Source of the DNA: Bacillus tuaregi
Lineage (GTDB): Bacteria > Bacillota > Bacilli > Bacillales > Cytobacillaceae
NCBI RefSeq assembly: GCF_900104575.1
Contig: NZ_LT629731.1
Span: 4,307,112 to 4,367,165, forward strand
DNA length: 60,054 nt
Direction: 5' to 3'
Of this stretch, positions 1 to 7,958 are shown piece after piece (the stretch's first letter is position 1; each line of letters begins with the position of its first letter). The notes beneath the pieces were generated by a model. That model had not been told where the DNA came from. It saw nothing but the letters and a program-made list of their open reading frames with translations, and searched no databases. Both the position numbers and the translations under genes were made by a program.

Positions 1-96
1 TCTTCGGGAGCAAGCTCCCGAAGATTCGCTCGACTTGCATGTATTAGGCACGCCGCCAGCGTTCGTCCTGAGCCAGGATCAAACTCTCCAAAAGAA
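1..96 (-). rRNA. 16S rRNA, 5' end (partial)
   Basis: The reverse complement contains the universal 16S start GAGAGTTTGATCCTGGCTCA, then GACGAACGCTGGCGGCG and CATGCAAGTCGAGCG, and then variable helix h6 (CTTCGGGAGCTTGCTCCCGAAG). Only the first ~95 nt are inside the window; the gene continues off the left edge. The exact 5' end is placed a few bases before GGAGAG by analogy with other bacilli. A boxA-like TGCTCTTTGAAAACT lies about 80 nt upstream. Confidence 0.97.
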
Positions 97-215
97 TCGT
101 TTGACTGCTCATAAGTTGTCTTTTATTAAAAAGACTAAAAATTAAAACGTTGACGTTTTTGTTTGTTTAGTTTTCAAAGAGCAATTAACAGACTTTTAAA
201 ACAGAATCCTTTTAA

Positions 216-244
216 TATTAACATCTCTTGTGGTTTGTTGTCAA
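216..244 (-). promoter_or_regulatory. rRNA operon promoter P2 (SigA type)
   Basis: On the minus strand a perfect -35 TTGACA (239-244) is followed after 17 nt by TTAATA (216-221). A slightly better hexamer, TATTAA, lies 3 nt further on. It is the promoter nearer the 16S gene, which agrees with the tandem P1/P2 arrangement typical of Bacillus rRNA operons. Confidence 0.7.
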
Positions 245-250
245 CTGATT

Positions 251-278
251 ATTATAATAAAATTGTTTTTTTCATCAG
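251..278 (-). promoter_or_regulatory. rRNA operon promoter P1 (SigA type)
   Basis: A perfect -10 TATAAT (251-256, minus strand) lies 16 nt downstream of a weak -35, CTGATG (273-278). It sits directly upstream of the TTGACA promoter, giving the usual tandem pair. The weak -35 lowers confidence. Confidence 0.5.
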
Positions 279-314
279 CGACGTTTATTACTATAACAAG
301 ATTAAAAATTAAAG

Positions 315-575
315 TCAATAACTTCTTTGATTTTTTTTGTAGCGATTAGAAACCTTAGATATTTTAGATGTAGTGCGCATATACCTCAAACAGTCCTTCG
401 GGTCCGCTACCCGCTTAAATAACGTAAATAAATGTTTATAGCGCTCCTCCATTCCCTTTTTTACAATAAGATCTATACGTTCATCCTTTAAATCAAATAA
501 AATCTCATCCATCTCTCTCTTTAATAAATATTGCATTTCCTTAATCTCCATCTCATTTAATAACACACCAATCAT
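315..575 (-). CDS. Small conserved-looking hypothetical protein
   Basis: An 86-residue protein with a good ribosome binding site (AAGGAG about 8 nt before the ATG). It is highly charged and predicted helical: the first 60 residues are rich in Glu/Lys/Asp and the last 25 are basic (TTSKISKVSNRYKKNQRS). I see no signal peptide, membrane segment or cysteine. It is divergent from pdaB and lies between it and the rRNA promoters, so it is transcribed toward the rRNA operon. I do not recognise the family and assign no function. The strong start signal and coding-like composition support a real gene. Confidence 0.75.
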   Translation of the reverse strand: MIGVLLNEMEIKEMQYLLKREMDEILFDLKDERIDLIVKKGMEERYKHLFTLFKRVADPKDCLRYMRTTSKISKVSNRYKKNQRSY

Positions 576-706
576 CTTTCATACTCCTTGCCGTCATTAT
601 TTTTACTGTAGTGTTTTCCTTTTTTGAATTTTTTATGAAAAATTTAGTTCATTTTCTTTTAAATTCCTCATAGGATTGTACAGAGAGTGTGGGACGAGGT
701 GATTTA

Positions 707-1453
707 ATGAATTTCTTCTTTGTGTTAAATGGAAAAGTAATTAAGCAAATTCTCTTAATTTGTATGGCCTCATTTTTCACTGCATGGTTTTTATTTTTAG
801 GTAATATGATTCAGGTCCCTGTTTTTTCTGCAAAGGATGGTCCAAGAGCCGTTTATAAAGGGGAAAAGGATATTGCGTTAACCTTTAATATTGGGTGGGG
901 TGATGAAAAGGCAGAACCCATACTTGATGCGCTTAAGAAATACAATGTAAAGTCAGCAACATTTTTCTTATCTGGTTCCTGGGCAGAGCGGCATCCGGAC
1001 CTTGTCAATCGAATTGTAAAAGATGGCTACGAAATTGGAATACTTGGTTATGAGTATAAGGACTATACCGAATTGGAGGAAGAAAAAGTCAGGCAGGATA
1101 TAGCCAATGCACAAACCGCATTTAAAAAGCTTAATGTCAATAATATTCAACTTCTCCGCTCTCCTACCGGACATTTTGATGCCAAAACCTTGAAGATCGC
1201 ACAGCGATATGGTTATACGGTGGTTCACTGGAGTATCGATTCAAAGGACTGGACTAATCCTGGTGTTAAAGCGATTACTGAAAATGTAGCTAAGGCTAAG
1301 AAGGGTGACATTATTCTTCTCCATGCATCAGACTCTGCTAAACAAACAGAAAAGGCATTGCCATATATATTAGACAGCCTTAAAAATTATAAGCTAGTGA
1401 CGGTTTCGGAAATGATTGCAAATGCTAATACGAAGACAACCGAAATAAAATAA
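707..1453 (+). CDS. pdaB: PdaB-like polysaccharide deacetylase (sporulation)
   Basis: A 248-aa NodB-fold protein with an N-terminal membrane anchor (about residues 12-33) and the catalytic fold outside. Family knowledge: PdaB is needed to maintain the spore cortex peptidoglycan late in sporulation. Visible landmarks are TFNIGWGDE (60-68), SATFFLSGSWAERHP, LRSPTGHF, VVHWSIDSKDWTNP and ILLHASDS. Motif 1, normally TFDDG, reads TFNIG: the presumed catalytic Asp is Asn (residue 61) and no HxxxH metal motif follows, so classical deacetylase chemistry is doubtful. The ATG preceded by GAGGTG is chosen over an in-frame GTG 18 nt upstream that lies at the ribosome binding site. It is convergent with kbaA. 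Confidence 0.93.
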   Translation: MNFFFVLNGKVIKQILLICMASFFTAWFLFLGNMIQVPVFSAKDGPRAVYKGEKDIALTFNIGWGDEKAEPILDALKKYNVKSATFFLSGSWAERHPDLVNRIVKDGYEIGILGYEYKDYTELEEEKVRQDIANAQTAFKKLNVNNIQLLRSPTGHFDAKTLKIAQRYGYTVVHWSIDSKDWTNPGVKAITENVAKAKKGDIILLHASDSAKQTEKALPYILDSLKNYKLVTVSEMIANANTKTTEIK

Positions 1454-1471
1454 TAAGCAACCTATTAAAGG

Positions 1472-1500
1472 AAAAAGTCCTTCATCGAAGGACTTTTTTC
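1472..1500. terminator. Bidirectional terminator between pdaB and kbaA
   Basis: Hairpin AAAAGTCCTT-CATCG-AAGGACTTTT with A-rich and T-rich flanks on both sides. It lies in the 60-nt gap between the convergent pdaB and kbaA genes and could serve either. Confidence 0.9.
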
Positions 1501-1514
1501 TTTTTTAATCTGTA

Positions 1515-2150
1515 TTATGCCGATTTATTCGCTTTTGCTTGTCTTTCTTTGATTGAGTTTTCATGTAGTTTATTAAGAATAAGCAGCTGGTAAGCATTAC
1601 ATACTAATAACGGAAAGACCATTAGATAGAGCCAATTATAGTCATTTAACCTCACAATCGGTACCCAATCGAGAATTGTGACTACAACCATAAAAAACAA
1701 TGCTGGAATAAAGGCACTTTTATTGGTTTGTTTAACCTTGAAATACGCTACTATCAAGCCAACAACTAGAATCAGGATTGCAGGGACTAGGTAAGGAAGA
1801 ATCCCTTCTCCCGCTTCGGCAAAAGAATTATAGCGGAAATAGACTAAATCATATAGAGCAAAGAGGATAAAAACGACTTGGACTCCATTCCATAATGACG
1901 CTGACTTAAAAATCCCCAGTCCAAATCGGTGAACAGTAAGGTAGGCAAAAAATGAAACCTGACTGACTAAGCTAAAAATAAGACCCACACCGCAGAGCCA
2001 AAGGAATGTTGAAATAATTTTTAAAATGTTAAGATTCAAAAAATAAGGCGCAAACTCGTCCCACCGAATAATAAATCCCGTTACCCCTGTTACAAATGCG
2101 CCGATTAATAAGGTAGTAAAAAATAATCTAACTACGTTTCGACTAGTCAC
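1515..2150 (-). CDS. kbaA: KbaA, KinB-signalling membrane protein
   Basis: A 211-aa polytopic membrane protein with about six hydrophobic segments, starting VVRLFFTTLLIGAF and ending in a basic tail. In B. subtilis KbaA activates the sporulation kinase KinB, feeding the Spo0A phosphorelay. Its place between gerD and pdaB matches the B. subtilis order. Start: a GTG preceded by GGGGGATA, in preference to an in-frame TTG five codons upstream that overlaps this Shine-Dalgarno. No enzymatic motif is visible; the assignment rests on segments such as FAYLTVHRFGLG and on neighbourhood. Confidence 0.9.
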   Translation of the reverse strand: MTSRNVVRLFFTTLLIGAFVTGVTGFIIRWDEFAPYFLNLNILKIISTFLWLCGVGLIFSLVSQVSFFAYLTVHRFGLGIFKSASLWNGVQVVFILFALYDLVYFRYNSFAEAGEGILPYLVPAILILVVGLIVAYFKVKQTNKSAFIPALFFMVVVTILDWVPIVRLNDYNWLYLMVFPLLVCNAYQLLILNKLHENSIKERQAKANKSA

Positions 2151-2233
2151 AACGCTATCCCCCAATATAAAAATCTTCCATTAAAGACATTGTATCAACC
2201 AAACCTTGAAAAATCTAGGAATAGCTTTGCTAC

Positions 2234-2263
2234 GAATAATATTAATCAAAAATCTTCATCCTA
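2234..2263 (+). promoter_or_regulatory. Candidate SigG promoter of gerD
   Basis: GAATA (2234-2238), 18 nt, CATCCTA (2257-2263) closely fits the forespore sigma-G consensus (GHATR, N17-18, CATNHTA). It starts about 35 nt before gerD. Known biology: B. subtilis gerD is sigma-G dependent. Inferred from motif only. Confidence 0.6.
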
Positions 2264-2297
2264 AAGGTAAGAATTACTCTGAAAGGAGCTATCCAAG

Positions 2298-2870
2298 ATG
2301 AAACCTATAAAATCCTTTCTCCCTCCCTTATTTGCCATTTTCATTATCGCTGGTTGTGCCCAGGAGGAAGCAGGTGGCGGTCAATTAGACTATGAAGAAA
2401 CGAAGAAAATGGTTGTTGATATTTTAAAAACAGACGATGGTAAAAAGGCCATTCAAGAAGTGATGTCAGATGAAAAGCTGAGACAACAGCTGATCATGGA
2501 TCAGGCAATTGTTACAGATACCGTACAAAATACTTTAACAAGTGAGAAAGGGATTGAGTTTTGGAAAAAAACCTTTGAGGATCCAAAATTCGCTGAAACC
2601 ATTGCTAAAACGATGCAAAAGGAAAATGAACATCTGCTGAAAAATTTAATGAATGACCCAGAATATCGCAGTAAAATGATTGAGGTCATGAAGGACCCTG
2701 AGCTTGAGAAGGAAATGACAACGGTTTTAAAAGGAAATGAATATCGGGAGCACCTAAAGCAGGTTGTATCAGAAACCATTGAGAGCCCTCTATATCAGAC
2801 AAAGATTCAGGAGCTGCTGTTAAAAGCCGCTGAAACAAAAGCATCTGAAGAGAAAAAAGAAGAAGCATAA
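2298..2870 (+). CDS. gerD: Spore germination lipoprotein GerD
   Basis: A 190-aa predicted lipoprotein: a short basic-hydrophobic signal ends in the lipobox IIAGC with Cys20 as the lipidated residue. The mature part is almost all helix, with repeated heptad-like segments (YRSKMIEVMKDPELEKEM, YREHLKQVVSETIE) and a Lys/Glu tail. Family knowledge: GerD trimers sit in the spore inner membrane and scaffold the germinosome of nutrient germinant receptors. The ribosome binding site is AAAGGAG. Its position next to salA and kbaA matches B. subtilis. Confidence 0.95.
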   Translation: MKPIKSFLPPLFAIFIIAGCAQEEAGGGQLDYEETKKMVVDILKTDDGKKAIQEVMSDEKLRQQLIMDQAIVTDTVQNTLTSEKGIEFWKKTFEDPKFAETIAKTMQKENEHLLKNLMNDPEYRSKMIEVMKDPELEKEMTTVLKGNEYREHLKQVVSETIESPLYQTKIQELLLKAAETKASEEKKEEA

Positions 2871-2875
2871 GTAAG

Positions 2876-2910
2876 AAAAAAGAGCTCTTTGCTAGAAGGA
2901 GCTCTTTTTT
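2876..2910. terminator. Bidirectional terminator between gerD and salA
   Basis: Near-perfect hairpin AAGAGCTC...GAGCTCTT flanked by A6 on one side and T6 on the other, in the gap between convergent gerD and salA. Confidence 0.93.
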
Positions 2911-2922
2911 CTTAAGCTGATT

Positions 2923-3978
2923 TTATTTACCTAAATTTTGCACCACTTTTTGTGCAATATCCAAATATACTTTTCCTAGCTGGTGATCCTCTTGGTATAC
3001 AGACGGTGCAAAATCCTCTTCGTTCCAATCTGGCTGTGCTAATGGCAGTTGACCGAGAAGCTCAGTATTTAATACTTCAGCTAGCTTATCTCCACCGCCC
3101 TTACCAAACACATATTCCTTTTCACCTGTTACTTTACTTTCAAAGTAGGACATATTTTCAATAACACCTAAAATTTCGTGATCTGTTTTTAATGCCATCG
3201 CTCCGGCACGAGCTGCAACAAAGGCTGCTGTAGGATGTGGAGTTGTGACAATAACCTCTTTACATGTTGGTAGCATGGTATGAAGATCAAGGGCAACGTC
3301 TCCAGTTCCTGGAGGAAGGTCAAGCAGTAGGTAATCTAAATCACCCCAGGTAACCTCTTTAAAGAAGCTGTTCAGCATTTTTCCTAGCATTGGGCCGCGC
3401 CAAATGATTGGTGAGTTATCCTCTACAAAGAAGCCCATGGAAATAACCTGCACACCAAAGCGCTCAACAGGGATGATTTTTTCCCCTTTGACAGCTGGGC
3501 GAGTTGTGATGCCCATCATATCAGGTACACTGAAGCCGTAAATATCGGCATCGACAAGACCTACCTTCTTACCTAATCTAGCTAAGGCTACCGCTAAATT
3601 GACAGAGATTGTAGACTTCCCAACGCCACCCTTACCACTTGCAATCGCAATGAAGGTTGTTTTGCTATTTGGTGACAATAATCCAGCATCCTCTTTAGGA
3701 GCTTCAGCTTGATATTTAGCAATGACCTCTGCTGGTAATTCAGCAAAGCGGATTCCGACTGTTTCCGCACCCGCTTCCTTTAATAGATTCACGATTTCCG
3801 TTTGTAGCTGCAACTGCTCTGCTGTTCCTGTTTTCGTGATTGCAATCTTAACACTGACGTGATTCTTCTCTTCCTTAACTTTGATCTCCTCAATAGCATT
3901 TAATTCTGCTAATGAAATATGTAAGAAAGGCTCTTTAATTGGACTCAAAAGCTCCTTCGCTTTTTCTACTGTTATCAT
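2923..3978 (-). CDS. salA: Mrp/NBP35-type P-loop ATPase SalA
   Basis: A 351-aa protein with an N-terminal MIP18/FeS-assembly-like domain (about 1-90) and an Mrp-type deviant P-loop ATPase domain (SGKGGVGKS at 114-122; DLPPGTGD; DADIYGFSVPDMMG). Family members carry Fe-S clusters; in B. subtilis SalA also acts as a repressor of scoC, which affects exoprotease genes. I do not see a C-terminal CxxC pair, so classical Fe-S scaffold function is uncertain. The ATG after GGTAGGTG is used rather than a GTG three codons upstream. It follows cwlD in the same direction. Confidence 0.94.
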   Translation of the reverse strand: MITVEKAKELLSPIKEPFLHISLAELNAIEEIKVKEEKNHVSVKIAITKTGTAEQLQLQTEIVNLLKEAGAETVGIRFAELPAEVIAKYQAEAPKEDAGLLSPNSKTTFIAIASGKGGVGKSTISVNLAVALARLGKKVGLVDADIYGFSVPDMMGITTRPAVKGEKIIPVERFGVQVISMGFFVEDNSPIIWRGPMLGKMLNSFFKEVTWGDLDYLLLDLPPGTGDVALDLHTMLPTCKEVIVTTPHPTAAFVAARAGAMALKTDHEILGVIENMSYFESKVTGEKEYVFGKGGGDKLAEVLNTELLGQLPLAQPDWNEEDFAPSVYQEDHQLGKVYLDIAQKVVQNLGK

Positions 3979-4075
3979 TATTAGCACCTACCTTATTCTA
4001 TTCTATCTCACAGTATACCACAGGGAGTGAAAATCACTATTAATACACATCACACTTTACCGCTAATCTAGTTCA

Positions 4076-4105
4076 AAAACAAAAAAGGCGTCTAAAAAAC
4101 GCCTT
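4076..4105 (-). terminator. Terminator of the ybaK-cwlD unit
   Basis: Minus-strand hairpin AAGGCG...CGCCTT followed by TTTTTTGTTTTT. The 5' arm overlaps the last codons and stop of cwlD, so termination is immediate and salA probably has its own promoter. Confidence 0.85.
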
Positions 4106-4823
4106 ACTCAGGGATAACTATTTCACTTTCCTCAGTATAATATCTTATTATCCCATTATAAATGGAGGCTGCGAGCATATCTTGATAGCTATCATCCTTT
4201 AAACGTTTTCTTTCTTCCGGGTGGGATAGGAACCCTACCTCCACTAATACACCCGGGTTTTTAGCATGCTTTAATATATAGACATGGTTTATCGGCTTTG
4301 CTTCACGTTTTGTATTACCCAGATTGATTTTAAATTCATCCTGGATAAACTTTGCGGCTCGTTCATTTTCTTCAAATTGAGGAGCATAGAAGGTTTGCGC
4401 CCCGCTCCATCTTGGGGAAGGGATGGAATTAAGATGGATACTGACATAAAAATCCACATCCTTCTTGTTAATCATTTCAAGCCGCTTTTTTAAGTCTTCC
4501 ACTTTCCTTCTGCTGTAACCTCTTGTCTCCTTATCAGCTAAATCTTTATCGACCTCTCTCGTCATCACAGTGAGTGCGCCTTGCTCCTGAAGGTAGTCCC
4601 TTAGCTTTAATGAGACATCTAAGGCAATATCCTTTTCCAATGCATCTTTATCCCCTGCTCCGCCATCCGGACCGCCATGACCAGGATCAATCAATATGAC
4701 TTTGCCAGACAAAGGCAGGTTCCAGGAATTCCAAGATTCCTCCTCCGAGAAATCATACTGCAAAATAAAAAACAGGACGATAAGTCCAAGTGAAAATAAA
4801 CTTATTTTCCAGCCTTTTTTCAT
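4104..4823 (-). CDS. cwlD: N-acetylmuramoyl-L-alanine amidase CwlD
   Basis: A 239-aa Amidase_3 zinc enzyme with an N-terminal signal/anchor (residues 8-23). Zinc ligands and the catalytic Glu are in place: DPGHGG (His49), EKDIAL (Glu63), SIHLNS (His130) and LVEVGF (Glu195). With GerD-independent partner PdaA in B. subtilis, CwlD cleaves the stem peptide from muramic acid so that muramic-delta-lactam can form in the spore cortex, the mark recognised by germination lytic enzymes. Start ATG. It follows ybaK and shares the B. subtilis neighbourhood. Confidence 0.96.
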   Translation of the reverse strand: MKKGWKISLFSLGLIVLFFILQYDFSEEESWNSWNLPLSGKVILIDPGHGGPDGGAGDKDALEKDIALDVSLKLRDYLQEQGALTVMTREVDKDLADKETRGYSRRKVEDLKKRLEMINKKDVDFYVSIHLNSIPSPRWSGAQTFYAPQFEENERAAKFIQDEFKINLGNTKREAKPINHVYILKHAKNPGVLVEVGFLSHPEERKRLKDDSYQDMLAASIYNGIIRYYTEESEIVIPE

Positions 4824-4903
4824 AAGTATCCATCAATCCCTCCGACTTGTCCTTCTAACACAATATATGGGACAAGTGGAAGGGGTAGAACTATGAAAAG
4901 GAA

Positions 4904-5347
4904 TTAATGGAGCTTTAGCTTAATTCTCCTTTCACCTTTAAAAAAGCCCTCCATCCACCAGCTATCTACATACTGCTCGCAGAGATAATAGAGCGATTCA
5001 CTCATGGCGCCTTCTTCCCCACTACCCCAGTACAATAAAAAATTATATAAAGTATCAACAAGATGCTTCTCCTCCTGCTGACAACGCTTTTTCACTTCCT
5101 TTGCCGATTCCCCGTAATAACCGAACCGGCCCATATTAGCTCCCAATAAATAGGCTTCAATAGCTACATCATAGCAAGCCTCTTCTATCCCTGTATTCAT
5201 AATCAAGCTTTGTGTTAACCGCGATGAACCGAAGTATTGCTGTACCTTTTCCTTTAACGCCTTCACCGATATCTCGCGAAGAACGGACTTTTCATATTTA
5301 ATCTGTTTCTCTCTTCTTTTTTCTACAAAGGTTGTAATGACATTCAC
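4904..5347 (-). CDS. ybaK: YbaK-like DUF2521 protein
   Basis: A 147-aa soluble protein of unknown function. The segment AIEAYLLGANMGRFGYYGES and the Trp-rich C-terminus (SWWMEGFFKGERRIKL) resemble B. subtilis YbaK, which occupies the same place upstream of cwlD. No catalytic motif or membrane segment is visible. The start is a GTG with GAGGTG about 8 nt upstream; no in-frame ATG lies near the start. Likely co-transcribed with cwlD (80-nt gap). Confidence 0.85.
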   Translation of the reverse strand: MNVITTFVEKRREKQIKYEKSVLREISVKALKEKVQQYFGSSRLTQSLIMNTGIEEACYDVAIEAYLLGANMGRFGYYGESAKEVKKRCQQEEKHLVDTLYNFLLYWGSGEEGAMSESLYYLCEQYVDSWWMEGFFKGERRIKLKLH

Positions 5348-5547
5348 TTCTTTTTCACCTCTTTAAAAGTAGTCTTTAACTACAAGAAAAGAGTCATTCA
5401 TATCGTGGGTCTGATTTAACTGCCAATTTTTATTCAGATTATAAAAAGGCGAAACGTTAACAGATCGTTAATAAAGATTACTGGAAATAAGTTTTAATTT
5501 AGTTAAAATAAAGGAGAAATATGCATGTTGAAGAAAGGAAGTGGAGT

Positions 5548-6447
5548 ATGCTGTTAAAGGAACGAACGATGCCCATTGAATTAAGTGCACTACGCTCACT
5601 AGATGCGCGTATCGATTTATCCACCGAAGAAAAGGGCCGATTGATGAGATTAGAAAAAGGCTATCAAGGAGAAGTGATGTTTGACCTGTTAACAGAAAAG
5701 CTACAATCTGAAGTTTTTATCTTAAATGATTTATGTTTGGAGTTTAATCGCTCAGTTTTTCAAATTGACACGTTACTCATCTCGCAGGATACATATTACC
5801 TGATTGAGGTTAAAAATTTCGAAGGGGACGCGTATTATGCGAATGAAGGCTTCTTTTCAATCAATAAGACAGAATTGATGAATCCATTGGATCAACTCAA
5901 GCGCAGTAAATTATTGTTGAGTCATCTGCTACGAAGCCTAGGATATCATTCAAACATTGAAGGATACGTTATTTTTATCAACCCCGAGTTTACTTTATTC
6001 CAGGCCCCCATTCATGCACCAATTATTCTCCCCACCCAAATCAACCGCTTTATGAAAAAACTTCAGCAAAAATCAGCAAAAATAAATGTCCACTATAGGA
6101 AGCTCGCCGATCAATTAATTTCGCAGCATCAAATTTTACCTCCGAGATTACCGGACTATCAGTATAACCAGTTGAAAAAGGGCGTTGCATGTCCTAAGTG
6201 TCATTCTTTTATCACTTCTGAAGTCATCCGAAAAGCTAAATGTATGGTGTGCGGTTTCGAAGAGGGAATTGATACAGTTGTTTTGCGGTGTGTGGAGGAA
6301 TTGCGTTTGCTTTTTCCGGATACGATGATTACGACGAATATTGTTTATGATTGGTGTGATGTAATTGTGTCAAAAAAGCAGATTGCTCGCATTCTTAAGG
6401 AGAATTATAACGTGATTGGTTATGGGAAGTGGACTTATTATGAATGA
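5548..6447 (+). CDS. NERD-domain (nuclease-related) protein with C-terminal zinc ribbon
   Basis: A 299-aa protein on the opposite strand to its neighbours. A NERD domain (about residues 30-145) carries the restriction-fold signature QIDTLLI followed by LIEVKNF, i.e. D...ExK, expected to bind metal and possibly cut nucleic acid. The C-terminal part has a four-Cys ribbon (CPKCHSF, CMVCGFE) and a helical end. The start LLKERTMP follows GGAAGTGG; an in-frame ATG 27 nt upstream with AAGGAG is an alternative. The substrate is unknown. It stands where I would expect ybaJ in B. subtilis, beside a tandem repeat array, which suggests a later arrival. Confidence 0.88.
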   Translation: MLLKERTMPIELSALRSLDARIDLSTEEKGRLMRLEKGYQGEVMFDLLTEKLQSEVFILNDLCLEFNRSVFQIDTLLISQDTYYLIEVKNFEGDAYYANEGFFSINKTELMNPLDQLKRSKLLLSHLLRSLGYHSNIEGYVIFINPEFTLFQAPIHAPIILPTQINRFMKKLQQKSAKINVHYRKLADQLISQHQILPPRLPDYQYNQLKKGVACPKCHSFITSEVIRKAKCMVCGFEEGIDTVVLRCVEELRLLFPDTMITTNIVYDWCDVIVSKKQIARILKENYNVIGYGKWTYYE

Positions 6448-6530
6448 TAGTTATTTAGTTGCGTTAAAGGCTGCCTTATGACTACAGGTCTAGACAATTG
6501 GCAGCTAAAATAGCCACGATTACTTTTTTT

Positions 6531-6559
6531 GGGTAGCCTATGCCATGCATAAGCTACCC
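6531..6559. repeat. Imperfect palindrome at the edge of the repeat array
   Basis: GGGTAGCCTATG and CATAAGCTACCC form an inverted repeat of about 12 bp with one mismatch around a short centre. The right arm contains the same GCTACCC core as the tandem units that follow, so it looks like a divergent unit or boundary of that array. Confidence 0.6.
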
Positions 6560-6582
6560 TACTTGTTCTGATTCCCTTTTAT

Positions 6583-6804
6583 CGGTCGCTTATCCCCTTT
6601 ATACGCTACCCAATTGATTCTCGATTTCCTTATTCGGTCGCTTATCCCCTTTATACGCTACCCAATTGATCCTCGATTTCCTTTTTCGGTCGCTTATCCC
6701 CTTTATACGCTACCCAATTGATTCTCGATTTCCTTATTCGGTCGCTTATCCCCTTTATACGCTACCCAATTGATCCTCGATTTCCTTTTTCGGTCGCTTA
6801 TCCC
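6583..6804. repeat. 52-bp tandem repeat array (4 full units plus a partial)
   Basis: Units start at 6583, 6635, 6687, 6739 and 6791 (partial), each beginning CGGTCGCTTATCCCC and containing TATACGCTACCCAATTGAT. Units alternate between two versions (GATTCTC...CTTATT and GATCCTC...CTTTTT), so the array is really two copies of a 104-bp dimer. A more divergent copy precedes it (about 6549-6582). There are no unique spacers and no reading frame with coding character. The rest of the gap 6448-6893 holds only a GC hairpin after the NERD gene and the rpsI terminator. Confidence 0.93.
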
Positions 6805-6843
6805 GTAAAATCTTTTATTTATTAACTAAAAAATATATAAAAC

Positions 6844-6870
6844 AAAAAAACCCCCAAGCAATTGCTTGGG
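6844..6870 (-). terminator. Terminator of rplM-rpsI
   Basis: Perfect palindrome CCCAAGCAATTGCTTGGG followed on the minus strand by a run of seven T, 24 nt after the rpsI stop. Confidence 0.93.
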
Positions 6871-6893
6871 AGTCTGATACGCCAATGTAAAAA

Positions 6894-7286
6894 TTAACGT
6901 TTTGAGAACTGAGGTGCACGACGAGCGCCTTTAAGACCGTATTTTTTACGTTCTTTCATACGTGGGTCACGAGTAAGTAATCCAGCGCGCTTTAGTGTTG
7001 AACGGAATTCTGGGTCAGCTTGTAGTAACGCACGAGCGATACCGTGACGGATTGCTCCAGCTTGACCAGTGTAACCTCCACCATTTACATTTACAAGAAC
7101 ATCATAGCTGCCAAGAGTTTCAGTAGCTACTAAAGGTTGGTTAACAACCTCACGTAATGCAGCGAATGGAATATACTCAACCATTTCACGACCATTGATG
7201 ATTACTTTACCGTCGCCTGGAACTAAACGAACACGTGCAACGGAGCTTTTACGACGACCAGTACCGATATATTGAACCTGTGCCAA
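6894..7286 (-). CDS. rpsI: 30S ribosomal protein S9
   Basis: 130 aa, the usual bacterial length. Family landmarks are [13 protein letters not shown] at the N-terminus and the conserved basic C-terminal tail ending RRAPQFSKR, which reaches the P-site tRNA on the 30S head. It lies 21 nt behind rplM with its own ribosome binding site and forms the classical rplM-rpsI pair, controlled from the promoter and leader upstream of rplM. Confidence 0.98.
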   Translation of the reverse strand: MAQVQYIGTGRRKSSVARVRLVPGDGKVIINGREMVEYIPFAALREVVNQPLVATETLGSYDVLVNVNGGGYTGQAGAIRHGIARALLQADPEFRSTLKRAGLLTRDPRMKERKKYGLKGARRAPQFSKR

Positions 7287-7307
7287 GATAATAACCTCCC
7301 TTATAAA

Positions 7308-7745
7308 TTATCCACGAAGTTCGTAAACTTCAGGTTTTTGAGCTTGGTGCGGATGTTCGCTACCAGCGTATACGTGTAATTTGCTGAACATTTGACGACC
7401 AAGAGTATTCTTTGGAAGCATACCTTTGATTGCTAGTTCAAGCATTCTTTCTGGGTAGTTTGTACGCATTTCATTAGCCGTTCTTTGCTTAAGACCACCT
7501 GGGTGGTTACTGTGACGGTAGTAAATTTTATCTTGTAATTTATTACCTGTCAATTCGATTTTTGAAGCATTTAAAATGATTACGTGATCACCTGTGTCAA
7601 CATGTGGTGTGTAAGTTGGTTTATGTTTACCGCGTAAGATAGATGCAACTTCAGTAGAAAGACGACCTAAAGTTTTGCCTGCTGCATCAACCACGTACCA
7701 TTTACGCTCAATATTTTGTGCATTCGCCATAAACGTTGTACGCAT
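7308..7745 (-). CDS. rplM: 50S ribosomal protein L13
   Basis: 145 aa, the Bacillus length. Characteristic segments are [28 protein letters not shown] and [15 protein letters not shown]13 binds 23S rRNA early in 50S assembly. The start MRTTF with AGGAGGG upstream matches the B. subtilis protein; a second Met five codons in is possible. First gene of the rplM-rpsI operon. Confidence 0.98.
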   Translation of the reverse strand: MRTTFMANAQNIERKWYVVDAAGKTLGRLSTEVASILRGKHKPTYTPHVDTGDHVIILNASKIELTGNKLQDKIYYRHSNHPGGLKQRTANEMRTNYPERMLELAIKGMLPKNTLGRQMFSKLHVYAGSEHPHQAQKPEVYELRG

Positions 7746-7796
7746 GTGTTTCCCTCCTAATAATTACAATTCATTTTTTTAAAAAAGTTCATATCG

Positions 7797-7840
7797 TATT
7801 TAATCACAATAAGTTCCGGGGCTTATCGTGGGATTAAAAA
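7797..7840 (-). promoter_or_regulatory. L13 leader hairpin (autoregulatory leader candidate)
   Basis: In the 5' UTR of rplM the minus strand folds into TTTAATC-CCACGATAAG-(CCCCGGAA)-CTTATTGTG-GATTAAA, a long two-part stem. Its position and form fit the known L13 leader of Firmicutes, thought to mediate feedback by L13. Identified by structure, not by a covariance search. Confidence 0.7.
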
Positions 7841-7852
7841 TCATACCATATA

Positions 7853-7881
7853 ATAATATAACCTAACATATCTAATGTCAA
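7853..7881 (-). promoter_or_regulatory. SigA promoter of rplM-rpsI
   Basis: Minus-strand TTGACA (7876-7881), 17 nt, TATTAT (7853-7858), directly upstream of the L13 leader hairpin. It separates rplM-rpsI from truA transcription. Confidence 0.85.
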
Positions 7882-7958
7882 GAAAATGTTACACCAGGTT
7901 TAGTTGTTATGGAAAGAAAATTTCTAACGGCTTTAGAAATGTTGTTCCACTGCCGTTA

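Noticed and set aside
6583-6804. CRISPR array
   Set aside because: The 52-bp units are joined head to tail without unique spacers, and no cas genes are nearby.
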